NCBI RefSeq assembly: GCF_016862935.1
Contig: NZ_BONX01000023.1
Span: 248,001-312,000, forward strand
DNA length: 64,000 nt
Source: Plantactinospora mayteni
GTDB taxonomy: Bacteria > Actinomycetota > Actinomycetes > Mycobacteriales > Micromonosporaceae
Direction: 5' to 3'
Part shown: one piece after another, positions 34,019 to 43,909 of the stretch
Layout of the letters: each line of letters begins with the position of its first letter
Position numbering within the stretch: the first letter of the stretch is position 1
Translations under genes and position numbers: made by a program
The notes under the pieces: model-generated
The model's input: only the letters and a program-made list of their open reading frames with translations
What the model was told of the DNA's origin: nothing
Databases searched by the model: none

Positions 34019-34187
34019 GGTGCGGGCTTCCCGACCTCACCGGCGGCAAACCCCCGGTCACCGCAGTGTCACGACAAGTTCCGTCACACGCACCACTCGG
34101 GGCGCTCGAAACCTTCGACGTACCAATAAAATCGACGGCACACAAACCCGTCAGCGGAGCCGGGACGGGACGAAACGGGGAGGCACT

Positions 34188-35324
34188 GTGGTGTTGCGAC
34201 GGTGCGGAGCGATACTGCTGGCGGCGGCCTCGGTGCTGGCCTTCGCGGCACCCGCGGCGGCGGCACCCGATCCGGTTCCCCCGCCGAGCTTTGCGGGATT
34301 CCGGCTGGTCAAGGCGATCCCCGGCGAACCGGGCACACCGCAGATCACCCTGCCCGTCGGCTACGAACTCGTCCCCGGCGCCGCGACCCAGGTGGCCAGC
34401 CGGGCCGAGTACTACTCCTTCGTCCGAGGGCCGCGCAGCGAGGCGGTGACGGTCACCGTCGACTGGCCGGGTACCTGGGTCGGCTCGGTGGTCGCCTCCG
34501 ACACCCGGCTGGCGATCGGCCGGCACGCCGGTGCGCCCTACCGGATCAGCTTCACCCTGCCGGTGACCTGGTCGTCGGTGGACGCCAACCAGGCGACCGT
34601 GCAGGTCTGGAGCATGCTCAGCCCATCCACCTCCAGCGGGCTGCACTGGCGGATCGAGCACAACGACCCGGACCGGGTCGCCGGGCCGTGGACCAGCGTC
34701 GCCTGGCCGGCGACGCAGGCCGCCTCGGTGATCAACTATCTGGTCGCCAGCGAGGCGGTGCTCCAGGACTCCGGGCTGGTCACCGAGGCGAAGCGCAAGG
34801 GCCACTTCTTCTCGCTGATGGGCTTCGAGACCAACAACGCGCTGCACCCGGACAACCCGCCGCACTGGCACCTCGCCTACTACCCCGGCCTCACCTACGG
34901 TGCGCCCCGGGCGCACGTGCCGCACTTCTGGGTCGACGCCGAGGGCAAGACCTTCTACAACGGGATGGACATCCAGGGTCAGGGCCGCAGCCGCTTCTAC
35001 GCCGGTGACCCGGCACAGATCCACGACCTCGACAACAACCTGGTCGTCACCCTCACCATCCGGGCCGACGGCGGGCTGGACATCGACCCGCCGGCCGGGC
35101 CGCGCTACTCGATCACCGCCCCGGACGGGAACTTCTCGCACCAGGTCGACGTCGCCCGGGACGGCGTACCGTGGCGCTCGGTGGTCAGCCGGGACCATGT
35201 CAAGATCGGCGTACTGGTCGCCCAGGTGAAGGACCAGCAGTCGACCCGGCCGCACCGGACCACCGTCTACCAGTACGACGCGCTGACCGGGGTGCTGACC
35301 AACACCTGGCCCGGCCCGCACTAG
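34188..35324 (+). CDS. Secreted protein of unknown function
   Basis: 378 aa. GGGGAGG lies four bases before GTG 34188 (a second GTG follows directly). A signal peptide ends in the AAA run near residue 26. The mature part has two beta-rich halves. Histidine-rich segments HPDNPPHWHLAYYPG and HVPHFWVDAEGKTFYNG stand out and could bind a metal. No catalytic family is recognised. Confidence 0.75.
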   Translation: MVLRRCGAILLAAASVLAFAAPAAAAPDPVPPPSFAGFRLVKAIPGEPGTPQITLPVGYELVPGAATQVASRAEYYSFVRGPRSEAVTVTVDWPGTWVGSVVASDTRLAIGRHAGAPYRISFTLPVTWSSVDANQATVQVWSMLSPSTSSGLHWRIEHNDPDRVAGPWTSVAWPATQAASVINYLVASEAVLQDSGLVTEAKRKGHFFSLMGFETNNALHPDNPPHWHLAYYPGLTYGAPRAHVPHFWVDAEGKTFYNGMDIQGQGRSRFYAGDPAQIHDLDNNLVVTLTIRADGGLDIDPPAGPRYSITAPDGNFSHQVDVARDGVPWRSVVSRDHVKIGVLVAQVKDQQSTRPHRTTVYQYDALTGVLTNTWPGPH

Positions 35325-35385
35325 ATCCGGCACCCCCGCACACGTTCTTCACCGGCTGCGCACACCCGACGGATAGCGTGCCGGT

Positions 35386-36402
35386 GTGGATGTGGATGTC
35401 GATCTCGACCCGGAGCCGTCAGCCGAGCCACCGGCCGCCCCGACCCGGACGCGCCGGCCGCTGCTGACCGGACTCTGCTGGCTCCTGGTTCTGCCCGTGC
35501 TCGCCCTGCTGGCGGTACGGGTCGCCGGGCTGGAGCGGGGCCCGCTGGTGCAACTTGTGGCGTTCACGCCGTACCTGCTGGCCTGGGTGCTGCTCCCGCT
35601 CGGGCTGGCCCTGGCCGCCCGGCGCTGGTGGCCGGCGGGCGCCGCGGCCGTCGCCGTGCTCGTGCTGGTCGCGCTGGTCGCGCCCCGGGCGCTGCCGGAC
35701 GGTCAGCCGTCCGCCGACGGGACGTCGCTGCGGGTACTCACCGCCAATCTGCTCGCCGGGGCTGCCGAGCCGGAAGCGCTCGTCGCGCTGGTCCGGACCG
35801 AGCGGGTCGACGTGCTCGCCGCGCAGGAGTTCACCCCGGCGGCCGAGGCGGCGCTGGACCGGCTGGGCCTGGCCGGGCTGCTGCCGTACCGGCAGGTCAA
35901 TCCCGAGGTCGGCACGACCGGCTCGGCGCTGTACTCCCGTCATCCGCTCCGGGAGACCGGTACCCGGCGCAACGGCGGCGGCTTCTCCCAGGCGTACGCC
36001 ACGGTCCAGCCCCCGGACGGTCCGGCGGTGCTGCTGGAGTCGGCGCATCCGATGGCGCCCGCCACGCTCTCCTGGCTGGCGGCCTGGCGCGCGGACCTGC
36101 GGGCCCAGCCACCGGCCACTCCGGACGGGCCGCTGCGGATCCTGGCCGGGGACTTCAACGCCACCCTCGACCACGCCCCGCTGCGCGACCTGCTCGACAC
36201 CGGGTACGCCGACGCCGCCGACTCGGTCGGGGCGGGGCTCACCGGCACCTGGGGCCCGTACGACGGCGACCCGATCCCGCCGGTGACCATCGACCACGTG
36301 CTGGTGGACCGGCGGATCGCGGTCGACCGGGTGGCGGTGTTCCGGCTGCCCGGCTCCGACCACCGCCCGGTACTCGCCGAACTGACCCTGCCGGCGCGCT
36401 GA
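35386..36402 (+). CDS. Membrane endonuclease/exonuclease/phosphatase-family protein
   Basis: 338 aa, GTG start. Three hydrophobic segments (about 29-45, 58-78, 83-100) precede the catalytic domain. The EEP fold residues are AAQEF (metal Glu), AGDFNATLDHAPL (Asp/Asn) and SDHRPV (terminal Asp-His), all in order. Such proteins cleave phosphodiester bonds in nucleic acid, phospholipid or phosphoinositide-like substrates outside the cell; the target is unknown. A convergent hairpin terminator follows. Confidence 0.88.
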   Translation: MDVDVDLDPEPSAEPPAAPTRTRRPLLTGLCWLLVLPVLALLAVRVAGLERGPLVQLVAFTPYLLAWVLLPLGLALAARRWWPAGAAAVAVLVLVALVAPRALPDGQPSADGTSLRVLTANLLAGAAEPEALVALVRTERVDVLAAQEFTPAAEAALDRLGLAGLLPYRQVNPEVGTTGSALYSRHPLRETGTRRNGGGFSQAYATVQPPDGPAVLLESAHPMAPATLSWLAAWRADLRAQPPATPDGPLRILAGDFNATLDHAPLRDLLDTGYADAADSVGAGLTGTWGPYDGDPIPPVTIDHVLVDRRIAVDRVAVFRLPGSDHRPVLAELTLPAR

Positions 36403-36562
36403 CCGGGACGGCGGCGCCGGGGGGTTCGACTCCGTCGGCGATATCGCGCCGGGGCCGCTCCTCGCCGGTTGCCTGGTTCACCGGCGCCGACCGTCGCTCC
36501 GCTACATCGCCCGGTGGCACGGCGCCGGTTGGTGGCCGTCCGGCCGGCACCCCACCAGGTCG

Positions 36563-36606
36563 CCGCCGGCCTCCGTGTCCGTTCGGGGGGACACGGAGGC
36601 CGGCGG
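36563..36606. terminator. Bidirectional 18-bp perfect hairpin
   Basis: CCGCCGGCCTCCGTGTCC pairs perfectly with GGACACGGAGGCCGGCGG around GTTCGGGG. It lies between two convergent genes, 11 bases beyond the stop of the minus-strand gene, and can end transcription from either side. Confidence 0.8.
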
Positions 36607-36617
36607 GCACCGGGGGG

Positions 36618-37133
36618 TCAGGGCAGGAACACCGACAGGTGGAAGCTCCGGTTGGCCGGCACATTGGCCGCGTTCCAGGTCTGCACGAAGACGCCCTGGG
36701 CCAGGTTGGTCCGGCCGACCACCGAGATGAGGCCGGACGGCGAGGTGCCGACGCTGCCGGTCAACCCGATCGCGCCGACGAACGCCCCCGTGGCCACCGG
36801 CACGCTGAAGACCACCTGGTAGAGGCCGAGGCCCAGCGAGGTCGCCGAGACCGCCTGGCTACCCCGGATCAGGCCGCCGTTGGCGCTGACCACGGCGAAG
36901 AGTTGCGCGCTCGACGCCTGGACGCTCGCGTCGCCCTTCAGCAGCGCGGCCTTGGCCAGGTCGATGTCGGCCTGGGTGACCGGCGGCTGCTGGACCACCT
37001 TGCCGTTGATCTGGACCGCGTCGGGGTCGGTGCGGTGGCTCGGGCCAGCGACGGCGATACCGCCACCGACGAGGGTCAACGCGAGTGCTCCGACGACTAG
37101 CAGGATCGCCTTACGTCCAAGAATTCTGGCCAT
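36618..37133 (-). CDS. Small secreted protein of unknown function
   Basis: 171 aa. A signal peptide (about 1-29, ending GIAVAG) precedes a beta-rich body. The C-terminal half (LGLYQVVFSVPVATGAFVGA, FVQTWNAANVPANRSFHLSVF) has the alternating pattern of a sandwich domain seen in many actinomycete exported proteins with ANVPANRSFH-like endings. ATG start. Function unknown; it is the first gene of the secreted-protein island. Confidence 0.75.
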   Translation of the reverse strand: MARILGRKAILLVVGALALTLVGGGIAVAGPSHRTDPDAVQINGKVVQQPPVTQADIDLAKAALLKGDASVQASSAQLFAVVSANGGLIRGSQAVSATSLGLGLYQVVFSVPVATGAFVGAIGLTGSVGTSPSGLISVVGRTNLAQGVFVQTWNAANVPANRSFHLSVFLP

Positions 37134-37603
37134 GACGTCATCTCTTTCTTTCTACCCAGGATGGTGATGGTCTCTCCGACGATGGAGATGGTCCGAACTG
37201 TCGACCTGCTGTTCCGGGTACGCCCCCGCACCGTCCCGATTCCGCTCGTCCCGATTCGTGACCGAAATTGGCCGCCCGACAATTACCACGGGCACCTCCG
37301 ACGGCGAGTCACCGGACGAACGAGGGCTGCGTCAGTCCTTGACGCACGCATGATTCGCTGGTTGAACGCCCGACCGGCGCCGATCGTCGCCCCGCATTCA
37401 CCAGCCGATGCTACTCAGAGTGTCCACTCAACAACCACGAGCGAACATAGCATTCGGCAAAGCGGCAGGTCAATAGCGGTTTCACCCCTGTCCCGGCCTA
37501 CCCACACGTCCACAAAACTGCCCCGGCAAGCAGACGGGAACGCGAACTAGAAATGCGTTCTCCATTCGCCTCTCACATTTGCCTCCTTCGGGGCAGGCGG
37601 GTG
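37134..37603. other. 470-base intergenic region
   Basis: No gene supported. It is less GC-rich than its surroundings and holds the promoter of the minus-strand secreted-protein gene ending at 36618 and the trailing part of the sugar dehydrogenase transcript. Small imperfect hairpins exist near 37575-37600 but none is convincing as a terminator. Confidence 0.4.
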
Positions 37604-39001
37604 TCAGCCGAAGTGCAGTCGGCGTACCGTGCCGCCGGCCAGGTTCACGTAGTAGATCTCGTTTCCCGGGCCGAGGGCGAGATCGACCGGCCCGCCCGCG
37701 TCGGCGGTGATCAGGTCGATCGTCGCCGGGTTCGGTAAGCCGTTGGCGCCGGCTCGCATCGCCCAGACGCATCCTCGTTCGTAGTCGGCGAAGAACAGCG
37801 CGCGCCGGTACCTGGCCGGGTAGCCGCCGGCGGCCGGGTAGAAGGCCAGACCGGTTGTCGCTCCGTCCGGGATGTGGCAGCCGTCCCCGGGTATTACGGC
37901 CTGACTGTGCTGGTAGGCGTAGTACGGGGCGGTGACGGAGCCGGCGGGCGCGGCGTACAGGGTCTGGCAGAGGTCGAGCCGGGCGGCCCGGTAGTTGGGC
38001 TGCTGGCCGGCGCCCTCGTAGCACGGCCAGCCGTAGTTGGGCACCGGCGAGGCGAGCGGGTTGACCAACCGGTCGATCTCCTCCCAGGTACGGAAGCCGA
38101 CGTCGCCGAGCCAGACCTCGCCGGTACCGGGCCGGAAGACGAACCGGAAGGGGTTGCGCAGCCCGTACGCGACGATCCGCCGGGTGTTGAGGTCGGGGCT
38201 GGCGACCAGGGGGTTGTCCGCGGGCGCTTTGCCGGTGGTCTCGTGCACCCGGACCAGGGTGCCGGACAGGCCGGTCGGGTCGGCGGGGGTGCGGACGTCC
38301 TGGGCACGCAACGCTCCGCCCTCGGCCGTCGGCGGGGTCATCGCTCCGCCGACCGGGGCGGGTGGGTCACCACACGGGTTGGTCGGGTTGCCGAGCTGGC
38401 CGTAGTCGACGACGTCGCCGGATGCGCCGTCCCCGCCGGCCACCAACAGCGCGCCGTCCGAGGCGAACGCGATGTCGCCGATGGAATGGGTGTCGCTCTG
38501 CTGGCACCAGTCGTTCAGCAGCACCCGCTCCACGAGCTGCCGGTTGCTGATCACGAGCCGGGACACCCGAGCGCTGACCAGACAACGGTCCGATGTCGAG
38601 CAGCGATCGTCGTACGTCGGGGCCGTACCGCCGATCGGGGCGTCGTAGGTGTAGCTGACGTACACCCAGGGATTGCGGGTCGGGAAGCCGGGCGGCAACG
38701 CCAGCCCGACCAGACCCAGGTCGGAGTAGTCGAACACCTGCCGACGCAGGTCGGCGAAGACGGTCGGGGTGGAGTCGGCGAGACTGTCGAACACCTTCAC
38801 GAAGCCGCTCTTCTCGGCGACGAACACGCGACCGTCCGGGGAGAAGGCCACCTTGGTCGGCTCGGTCAGGCCGGCGAAGACCACCTGGTCGGTGAAGCCC
38901 GGCGGCAGGGCCGCCCGCGCCGGGGCGATCCCTCCCACCCCGGCGACGGCGAGTACCCCCGCCAGCAGGTAGATCACTCCACGACGTATCGATCTGGACA
39001 T
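37604..39001 (-). CDS. Secreted PQQ-type glucose/sorbosone dehydrogenase-fold protein
   Basis: 465 aa. The ATG at 39001 has AGGAGGT six bases upstream; a longer frame is unlikely. The signal peptide ends at ARA (about residue 30). The beta-propeller of soluble quinoprotein sugar dehydrogenases is shown by FSPDGRVFVAEKSG, SIGDIAFASDGALLVAGGDG, GLRNPFRFVFRPGTGEVWLG and DVGFRTWEEIDRL. Actinomycete relatives often end with PKD or cellulose-binding domains, absent here. It may oxidise extracellular sugars or only keep the fold. It diverges from the FG-GAP gene cluster over 266 bases. Confidence 0.88.
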   Translation of the reverse strand: MSRSIRRGVIYLLAGVLAVAGVGGIAPARAALPPGFTDQVVFAGLTEPTKVAFSPDGRVFVAEKSGFVKVFDSLADSTPTVFADLRRQVFDYSDLGLVGLALPPGFPTRNPWVYVSYTYDAPIGGTAPTYDDRCSTSDRCLVSARVSRLVISNRQLVERVLLNDWCQQSDTHSIGDIAFASDGALLVAGGDGASGDVVDYGQLGNPTNPCGDPPAPVGGAMTPPTAEGGALRAQDVRTPADPTGLSGTLVRVHETTGKAPADNPLVASPDLNTRRIVAYGLRNPFRFVFRPGTGEVWLGDVGFRTWEEIDRLVNPLASPVPNYGWPCYEGAGQQPNYRAARLDLCQTLYAAPAGSVTAPYYAYQHSQAVIPGDGCHIPDGATTGLAFYPAAGGYPARYRRALFFADYERGCVWAMRAGANGLPNPATIDLITADAGGPVDLALGPGNEIYYVNLAGGTVRRLHFG

Positions 39002-39267
39002 GGCTACCTCCTGACTTTCCGCCTCGATGACCATCTACCGGACATGGCCGACATAAGCAGGCTCGGTGGACCCGTCGACGGCGGCAGTCGGCTGGCCGAC
39101 CGACCGGGTGGCGGGTAGCGGCGCATGTGCCCTGACCTGCGGTAACAGCGGTGCAGCTCGGGTGTCGGATCACGGTCATTGTGGAATTGATCCCCACTAA
39201 TCGGGTCTAGCGTCAGCAATCAGGTGCTGGCCCGGACGCGCTAGCCGAAACCGGAGCAAGGTGTGCT

Positions 39268-40374
39268 ATGTGGACCAAGCGTCTCGCCACGATCGTCGCG
39301 ATCATCACCGTCGCCGCGCTCGGCACGGGCGTACCCGCCGAAGCCGGCACGCCCGGGGAGACGGTCCTCGGCGACTACAACGGGGACGGGCTCACCGACC
39401 GAGCCACCCTCGGCGGCGTCGCCCCCGACCGCTGCTCCACGATCGTCGAGTTTGCCCGGTCGCCCGGTGTCTTCGAGCCCCCGCTCGCCTTCGTCTATCT
39501 CCGGCCGGACGGCGACGTCGGAGTCTGCCCGGACCTCGGGGTGGCCGTCGACGTCAACCTCGACGGTCTCGACGAGCTGTGGGTCGCCTGGAGCCAGGGT
39601 GCCCCGCCCACGCTCTCCTACAACCGGATCGTGCTGGATCCGCCGGCCTTCCAGCCCATCGCCACCTACGCGTCGCCGATCCTCCATCCCACCTTCATCG
39701 GCGCGGCGGTGTTCGCCCCCGGTCAGCCGCCCACGCCCTACTCGGTCGGACCCGGCGGGCTCGTCAGCTACATCGTCCAGAACGGCGTCGTGGTGGCCGG
39801 GCCGATCCGGTTCTGCACGGTCGACGTCCCGAACGTGCAGGTCACCGACTGGGAACGCGACGGCGTCGAAGGTGCCCTGGTGGCGTACACCGACGCCTGT
39901 GCCGACGGCAGCAGCGGGGTGGTCCGGATCCGTGCGGACGGCAGCACCGCGCAACTCGAACTCGACCCGACCGGGCGGACCGCCTGGACCGCCCGGGTGG
40001 TCAACGCCGACGGCGACCGGTTTCCCGACGTACGGACCGTCAACCAGAGCACCGCCGAGGTCAGCTACTTCATCAACACGGGCGAGGGCGGAGAGTTCTT
40101 CCTGACCCGAGCGCCCGACGCGAACACCGACCTCGTCCAGCTGACCAGCACCAAGGCGCTGGCGATCGAGGTACTGGCCAACGACCTCGCCAGCCGGTAC
40201 GCCACCGTCACCGTCACCGGCCAGCCCCGGTACGGCACCGTCCAGGTGCTCTCCGACCGGCGGATCGTCTACCGGCCCAACCCACACCACGGCCGGACCG
40301 ACCAGTTCACCTACCAACTCACCGAAGAGGGCAAGCGAAGCAGCGCCCGGGTCAACATCCGGTTCCCCGGTTGA
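39268..40374 (+). CDS. Secreted FG-GAP/VCBS-repeat protein with cadherin-like C-terminus, paralog 1
   Basis: 368 aa. Signal peptide about 1-26. The N-terminal ~260 residues carry FG-GAP-type calcium motifs (DYNGDGLTDRATL, DVNLDGLDELWVAW, NADGDRFPDVRTV). The last ~85 residues resemble a cadherin-like/Ig module (VLANDLASRYATVTV, RYGTVQVLSDRRIVYRP). Four cysteines are shared with the next three proteins: one after DR, one in CPDLGVAVD, and two framing the PNVQVTDWERDG segment. It is the most divergent of the four, with its central D-x-D-x-D loop lost (VFAPGQPP). Probably a cell-surface or secreted adhesion or binding protein. Confidence 0.85.
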   Translation: MWTKRLATIVAIITVAALGTGVPAEAGTPGETVLGDYNGDGLTDRATLGGVAPDRCSTIVEFARSPGVFEPPLAFVYLRPDGDVGVCPDLGVAVDVNLDGLDELWVAWSQGAPPTLSYNRIVLDPPAFQPIATYASPILHPTFIGAAVFAPGQPPTPYSVGPGGLVSYIVQNGVVVAGPIRFCTVDVPNVQVTDWERDGVEGALVAYTDACADGSSGVVRIRADGSTAQLELDPTGRTAWTARVVNADGDRFPDVRTVNQSTAEVSYFINTGEGGEFFLTRAPDANTDLVQLTSTKALAIEVLANDLASRYATVTVTGQPRYGTVQVLSDRRIVYRPNPHHGRTDQFTYQLTEEGKRSSARVNIRFPG

Positions 40375-40414
40375 GCCGGGCGAGCCGACGCACCGGGACG
40401 TGCCGGGAGGCGAG

Positions 40415-41542
40415 ATGTGGCGTAGAGGAACCGCCGTCCTGGCGGTGCTGACGTTGGTGGTAGCGATCATCGGGGTGGGAGTACTGGTTCCCACCCTGGC
40501 CTGGGCCGCCGGCCGGGACGAGCAGATCTCCGGCGACGTGAACGGCGACGGCCGCACCGACCGGATCACCCTCGGAGTGGTGCAGCCGGGCCTGTGCGCG
40601 GTGATCGTCGAGTACGGCATGGCGTCGGGAGGATTCCGACCGCCGGTGGCATCGGTCTACCTCCGTCCCGGCGGCACCGGCATCGGCGCCCGCTGCCCGG
40701 ATCTCGGAGTCGCCGTCGACCTCGACTCAGACCGGCGGCAGGAACTCGTGGTGGCCTGGTATCCGGGCCCACCGCCGGTGAGCGGTTTCAACTTGATGGT
40801 GCTGAACAACCAGTTCCAGCCGGCGTTCGGTCTGTCCGAGGCGGTCTTCGCCCCGTACTTCCTGGGTACCGCCGACTTCAACGGCGACGGGCGGCAGGAC
40901 GTCTACTCGGTCACCGACCAGGGTCAGGGCATCGAGACGTACCTGAACCTGGGCAACGGCACCCTCACCCCGGGTCCGGTCGCCTGGTGCGCCGGGCCGC
41001 TCACCTTCCAGCTCCCGGATCTCGACCGCAACGGCGCGTCCGACCTGGTGAGTTCCTACATCCAGCGGTGTCTGTCGGCCACCGACGCCAGTGGCGTGAA
41101 CGTGGTGCTGGACGGGGGCGCCCGACAGGATCTCCAGGCCGACCCGGTCGGGCTGGAGACCTGGACCACGGCTGTGGTCAACGCCAACGGCGACCGGTTC
41201 GACGACATCCGGACCGTGTCGCGCCTGACCGGCGAGGTGGACTTCTTCATCAACACCGGCACCGGCCGGTTCGTCGAGTCGCCCCGGGCAAACAGCGACA
41301 GCGTCCCCCTCACCGGCACCAAGGCGGTGTCGATCACCGTACTGGGCAACGACTACGTCACCAGCCAGGCCGCCGTCACCGTCACCACCCCTCCCCGGTA
41401 CGGCACCACACAGGTCACCACCGGTCGCCAGGTGGTCTACCGGCCACGTGCCAGCCACGGCACGACCGACCGGTTCACCTACCAGGTCGCCGAGGGCCCC
41501 AAACGAAGCAGCGCGGTCGTCTATCTGCATTGGACCGACTAG
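40415..41542 (+). CDS. Secreted FG-GAP/VCBS-repeat protein, paralog 2
   Basis: 375 aa from the ATG preceded by GGGAGG. The signal segment contains LAVLTLVVAIIGVG. Calcium-loop motifs are DVNGDGRTDRITL, DFNGDGRQDVYSV, DLDRNGASDLVSS and NANGDRFDDIRTV. The cadherin-like C-terminus repeats the order VLGNDYVTSQAAVTV, RYGTTQVTTGRQVVYRP, TTDRFTYQVAEG. The four conserved cysteines are present. It follows paralog 1 by 40 bases and precedes paralog 3 by 22, consistent with one operon. Confidence 0.87.
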   Translation: MWRRGTAVLAVLTLVVAIIGVGVLVPTLAWAAGRDEQISGDVNGDGRTDRITLGVVQPGLCAVIVEYGMASGGFRPPVASVYLRPGGTGIGARCPDLGVAVDLDSDRRQELVVAWYPGPPPVSGFNLMVLNNQFQPAFGLSEAVFAPYFLGTADFNGDGRQDVYSVTDQGQGIETYLNLGNGTLTPGPVAWCAGPLTFQLPDLDRNGASDLVSSYIQRCLSATDASGVNVVLDGGARQDLQADPVGLETWTTAVVNANGDRFDDIRTVSRLTGEVDFFINTGTGRFVESPRANSDSVPLTGTKAVSITVLGNDYVTSQAAVTVTTPPRYGTTQVTTGRQVVYRPRASHGTTDRFTYQVAEGPKRSSAVVYLHWTD

Positions 41543-41564
41543 CCCGATCGAGGGAGTGAGCAGC

Positions 41565-42674
41565 ATGCGGAGCAGCCGTTTGGCGATCGTCGTCATGACC
41601 GGATCGCTCGCCGTGGGCGCCATCGTGGGGAGTGACCCGGCGCCGGCCGTCGCCGGTGGACCGAACGAACCGATCGTCGCCGACCTCAACCTCGACGGCC
41701 GGCCGGACATGGCCGAACTCGACGCGAGCCAGGGCGGATCGACCGACTGCGTCGTCCTGGTCCGGCTGGGTGCGCCCGGCGGCGGTCTCCTGCCGCCGAC
41801 CCGTCACACCTATCTGGTGCTGCCGTCTGATTCGCCCTGCCCGGACCTGGGCGTCGCGGTCGACATGTTCGATGCGCCGGAAACCGACCTGGTGGTGGGG
41901 TGGTTCGCCGGCCGTCCACCCGGCGTCGACTTCGACCTGCTGCTGCTGCGGAACTACACGGTGACGGACGGGTTCGAGGCCATCTTCCAGCCGAGCTTCA
42001 TCGGCCGGGCGGACTTCAACGGAGACGGACGACCGGATGTCTACGAGTGGACCGACCAGGGGGAGGGCTTCGCCACCTACCTCAACACCGGCACCGGCAA
42101 GCTGGTGCCCGGCCCGGTGAAGTACTGCTCCGGCCCACTTCAATACAGACTCGCCGACTTCAACCGCAACGGTGCGATGGATGTCGCCATCGCCTACATC
42201 GAGGGTTGCGGCACGTACTTCAGCGGCGTCGTGGTGGTACTCGACGACGGCACCCAGGTCGACCTCCAGGGTGACGTGGCGGGCGTCGAGAGCTGGAACC
42301 TCGAGGTCATCGATGCCAACGGCGACGGCATACCGGACGTGACCACATATGCGCAGATCGGCGGTCAGGTCACCACCTTCATCGGCGTCGGCAACGGCAC
42401 CTTCGTCCGCGCACCGGTCGCCATTCGGGACACCTACCCGGTGAGCGGCGTGAAGACCACCGGCCTGCGGGTGCTGGCCAACGACTACGCCACCACCCGG
42501 GCAAAAGTCACCATCTGGACCCCGCCGCGATACGGCACCGTCAAGGTAACCACCAACGGCGTCATCAACTACACGCCCAACCCCGTGCACGGTCACACCG
42601 ACCGATTCGTCTACCGGATCACCGACGAGGGCCGGACCAGCAACGCTGCCGTCAGCCTGACACTCGTCGGCTGA
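41565..42674 (+). CDS. Secreted FG-GAP/VCBS-repeat protein, paralog 3
   Basis: 369 aa from ATG 41565 with AGGGAGTGAG upstream. A signal peptide ends near residue 30 (PAPAVAGG). It shares DLNLDGRPDMAEL, DFNGDGRPDVYEW, TYLNTGTGKLVPGPVKYC and DANGDGIPDVTTY with paralog 4, its closest relative in the set. The C-terminal module reads VLANDYATTRAKVTI, RYGTVKVTTNGVINYTP, HTDRFVYRITDEGRTSNA. The conserved cysteines are kept. Confidence 0.87.
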   Translation: MRSSRLAIVVMTGSLAVGAIVGSDPAPAVAGGPNEPIVADLNLDGRPDMAELDASQGGSTDCVVLVRLGAPGGGLLPPTRHTYLVLPSDSPCPDLGVAVDMFDAPETDLVVGWFAGRPPGVDFDLLLLRNYTVTDGFEAIFQPSFIGRADFNGDGRPDVYEWTDQGEGFATYLNTGTGKLVPGPVKYCSGPLQYRLADFNRNGAMDVAIAYIEGCGTYFSGVVVVLDDGTQVDLQGDVAGVESWNLEVIDANGDGIPDVTTYAQIGGQVTTFIGVGNGTFVRAPVAIRDTYPVSGVKTTGLRVLANDYATTRAKVTIWTPPRYGTVKVTTNGVINYTPNPVHGHTDRFVYRITDEGRTSNAAVSLTLVG

Positions 42675-42702
42675 CCAGCCGACCCGACACCGGGAGAACG
42701 CC

Positions 42703-43797
42703 ATGCGGAACAGTCGCCTCGCCGCCGCGATCGTGGCGCTGCTGATGGCCTCGGTCGGCGGGCTGGCCCGTCCGGCCTACGCGGGAGGACCGGGCGATCC
42801 GATCCTCGGGGACCTGGACGGCGACGGACTGCTCGACCGGGCGAGGCTGCGTACCGACCCCTCGGATCGATGCGTGGTGCTGGTGGAGTCGGGCCGGGCC
42901 GGCAGCGGCTACGGGGCGGCGGTGCCACACGAGTACGCCCTTCCCAACGGTGGCGGCTGCCCGGACCTGGGCGTGGCGGTCGACCTCGACCGGGACGGCC
43001 GGGCCGAACTGGTGGTGGGCCGGTACGGCGGCCTCAACGGCCGGAACGCGCCCGACCTGGTCGTACTCCGGGACTTTCGGATGTCGGTCCAACTCGACGG
43101 ACTCGCCAAGCCGAACGCGCTGGGGCGGGCGGACTTCAACGCCGACGGGCTGCTCGACGTCTACGGGTGGACCGATCAGGGGCAAGGCTTCGCCAGCTAT
43201 CTCAACACCGGCACCGGCACCCTCGTCCCCGGCCCGGTGCGCTACTGCGCCCGCTCACTCCAGTACGGCTTGGCCGACTTCGACCGAAACGGCGCGACGG
43301 ACCTGGCCATCGCCTACCGCGACGGCTGCACCGGCCAGCCTTCCCAGGGGGTGGCCGTCGTGCTCGACGACGGCACCGTCGTCCAGCTACTCGGCGGGGA
43401 CGACGGCTCGCAGAGCCGGACCGTCCACGTCCTGGACGCCAACACCGACGGCATGCCGGACGTGATCGCCTACTACCAACGGACCACCCCGATCACCACC
43501 TTCCTGTCCCTCGGCGACGGTACGTTCGCCGCCTCGCCGCTGGCGGTACCGGATCAGATGACGGTCAGTGTTCAGGGGTCCACCCGGATCGCGGCGCTGG
43601 CCAACGACCAGATCAGCACGCGGGCGACGGTGGACATCGTGAGCCCGCCCGCCGCGGGCGCGGTCGAGGTCAACCCTGACCGGAGCATCACCTACACCCC
43701 GGATGGCTCGTCCAACGCGACCGACCGGTTCGTCTACCGGATCAGCCAGGACGGCCGGACCAGCGATGCTCCGGTCACCCTCGTCATCGTCAGGTGA
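42703..43797 (+). CDS. Secreted FG-GAP/VCBS-repeat protein, paralog 4
   Basis: 364 aa, ATG with GGGAGAA upstream. Signal peptide about 1-27. Motifs: DLDGDGLLDRARL, DLDRDGRAELVVG, DFNADGLLDVYGW, DFDRNGATDLAIAY. Its C-terminal domain (AALANDQISTRATVDIV, AAGAVEVNPDRSITYTP) is more diverged than in paralog 3. It ends the tandem set; the beta-helix gene follows after 112 bases. All four look like products of successive duplication and divergence. Confidence 0.87.
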   Translation: MRNSRLAAAIVALLMASVGGLARPAYAGGPGDPILGDLDGDGLLDRARLRTDPSDRCVVLVESGRAGSGYGAAVPHEYALPNGGGCPDLGVAVDLDRDGRAELVVGRYGGLNGRNAPDLVVLRDFRMSVQLDGLAKPNALGRADFNADGLLDVYGWTDQGQGFASYLNTGTGTLVPGPVRYCARSLQYGLADFDRNGATDLAIAYRDGCTGQPSQGVAVVLDDGTVVQLLGGDDGSQSRTVHVLDANTDGMPDVIAYYQRTTPITTFLSLGDGTFAASPLAVPDQMTVSVQGSTRIAALANDQISTRATVDIVSPPAAGAVEVNPDRSITYTPDGSSNATDRFVYRISQDGRTSDAPVTLVIVR

Positions 43798-43909
43798 CGG
43801 CGGGCGTTGGGAACAGACGACCAGGCATACGAAACGAAGACCAGCGCTGGGCCCTCGGTACGCGCGAGTACCGACCCATCCCGGTGTGTGACACGCCCGT
43901 GGGGGAGCC

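Noticed and set aside
33000-35333. A 777-codon minus-strand frame
   Set aside because: It overlaps the moxR gene in another frame and runs antisense to the secreted-protein gene; both of those have real motifs and ribosome sites.
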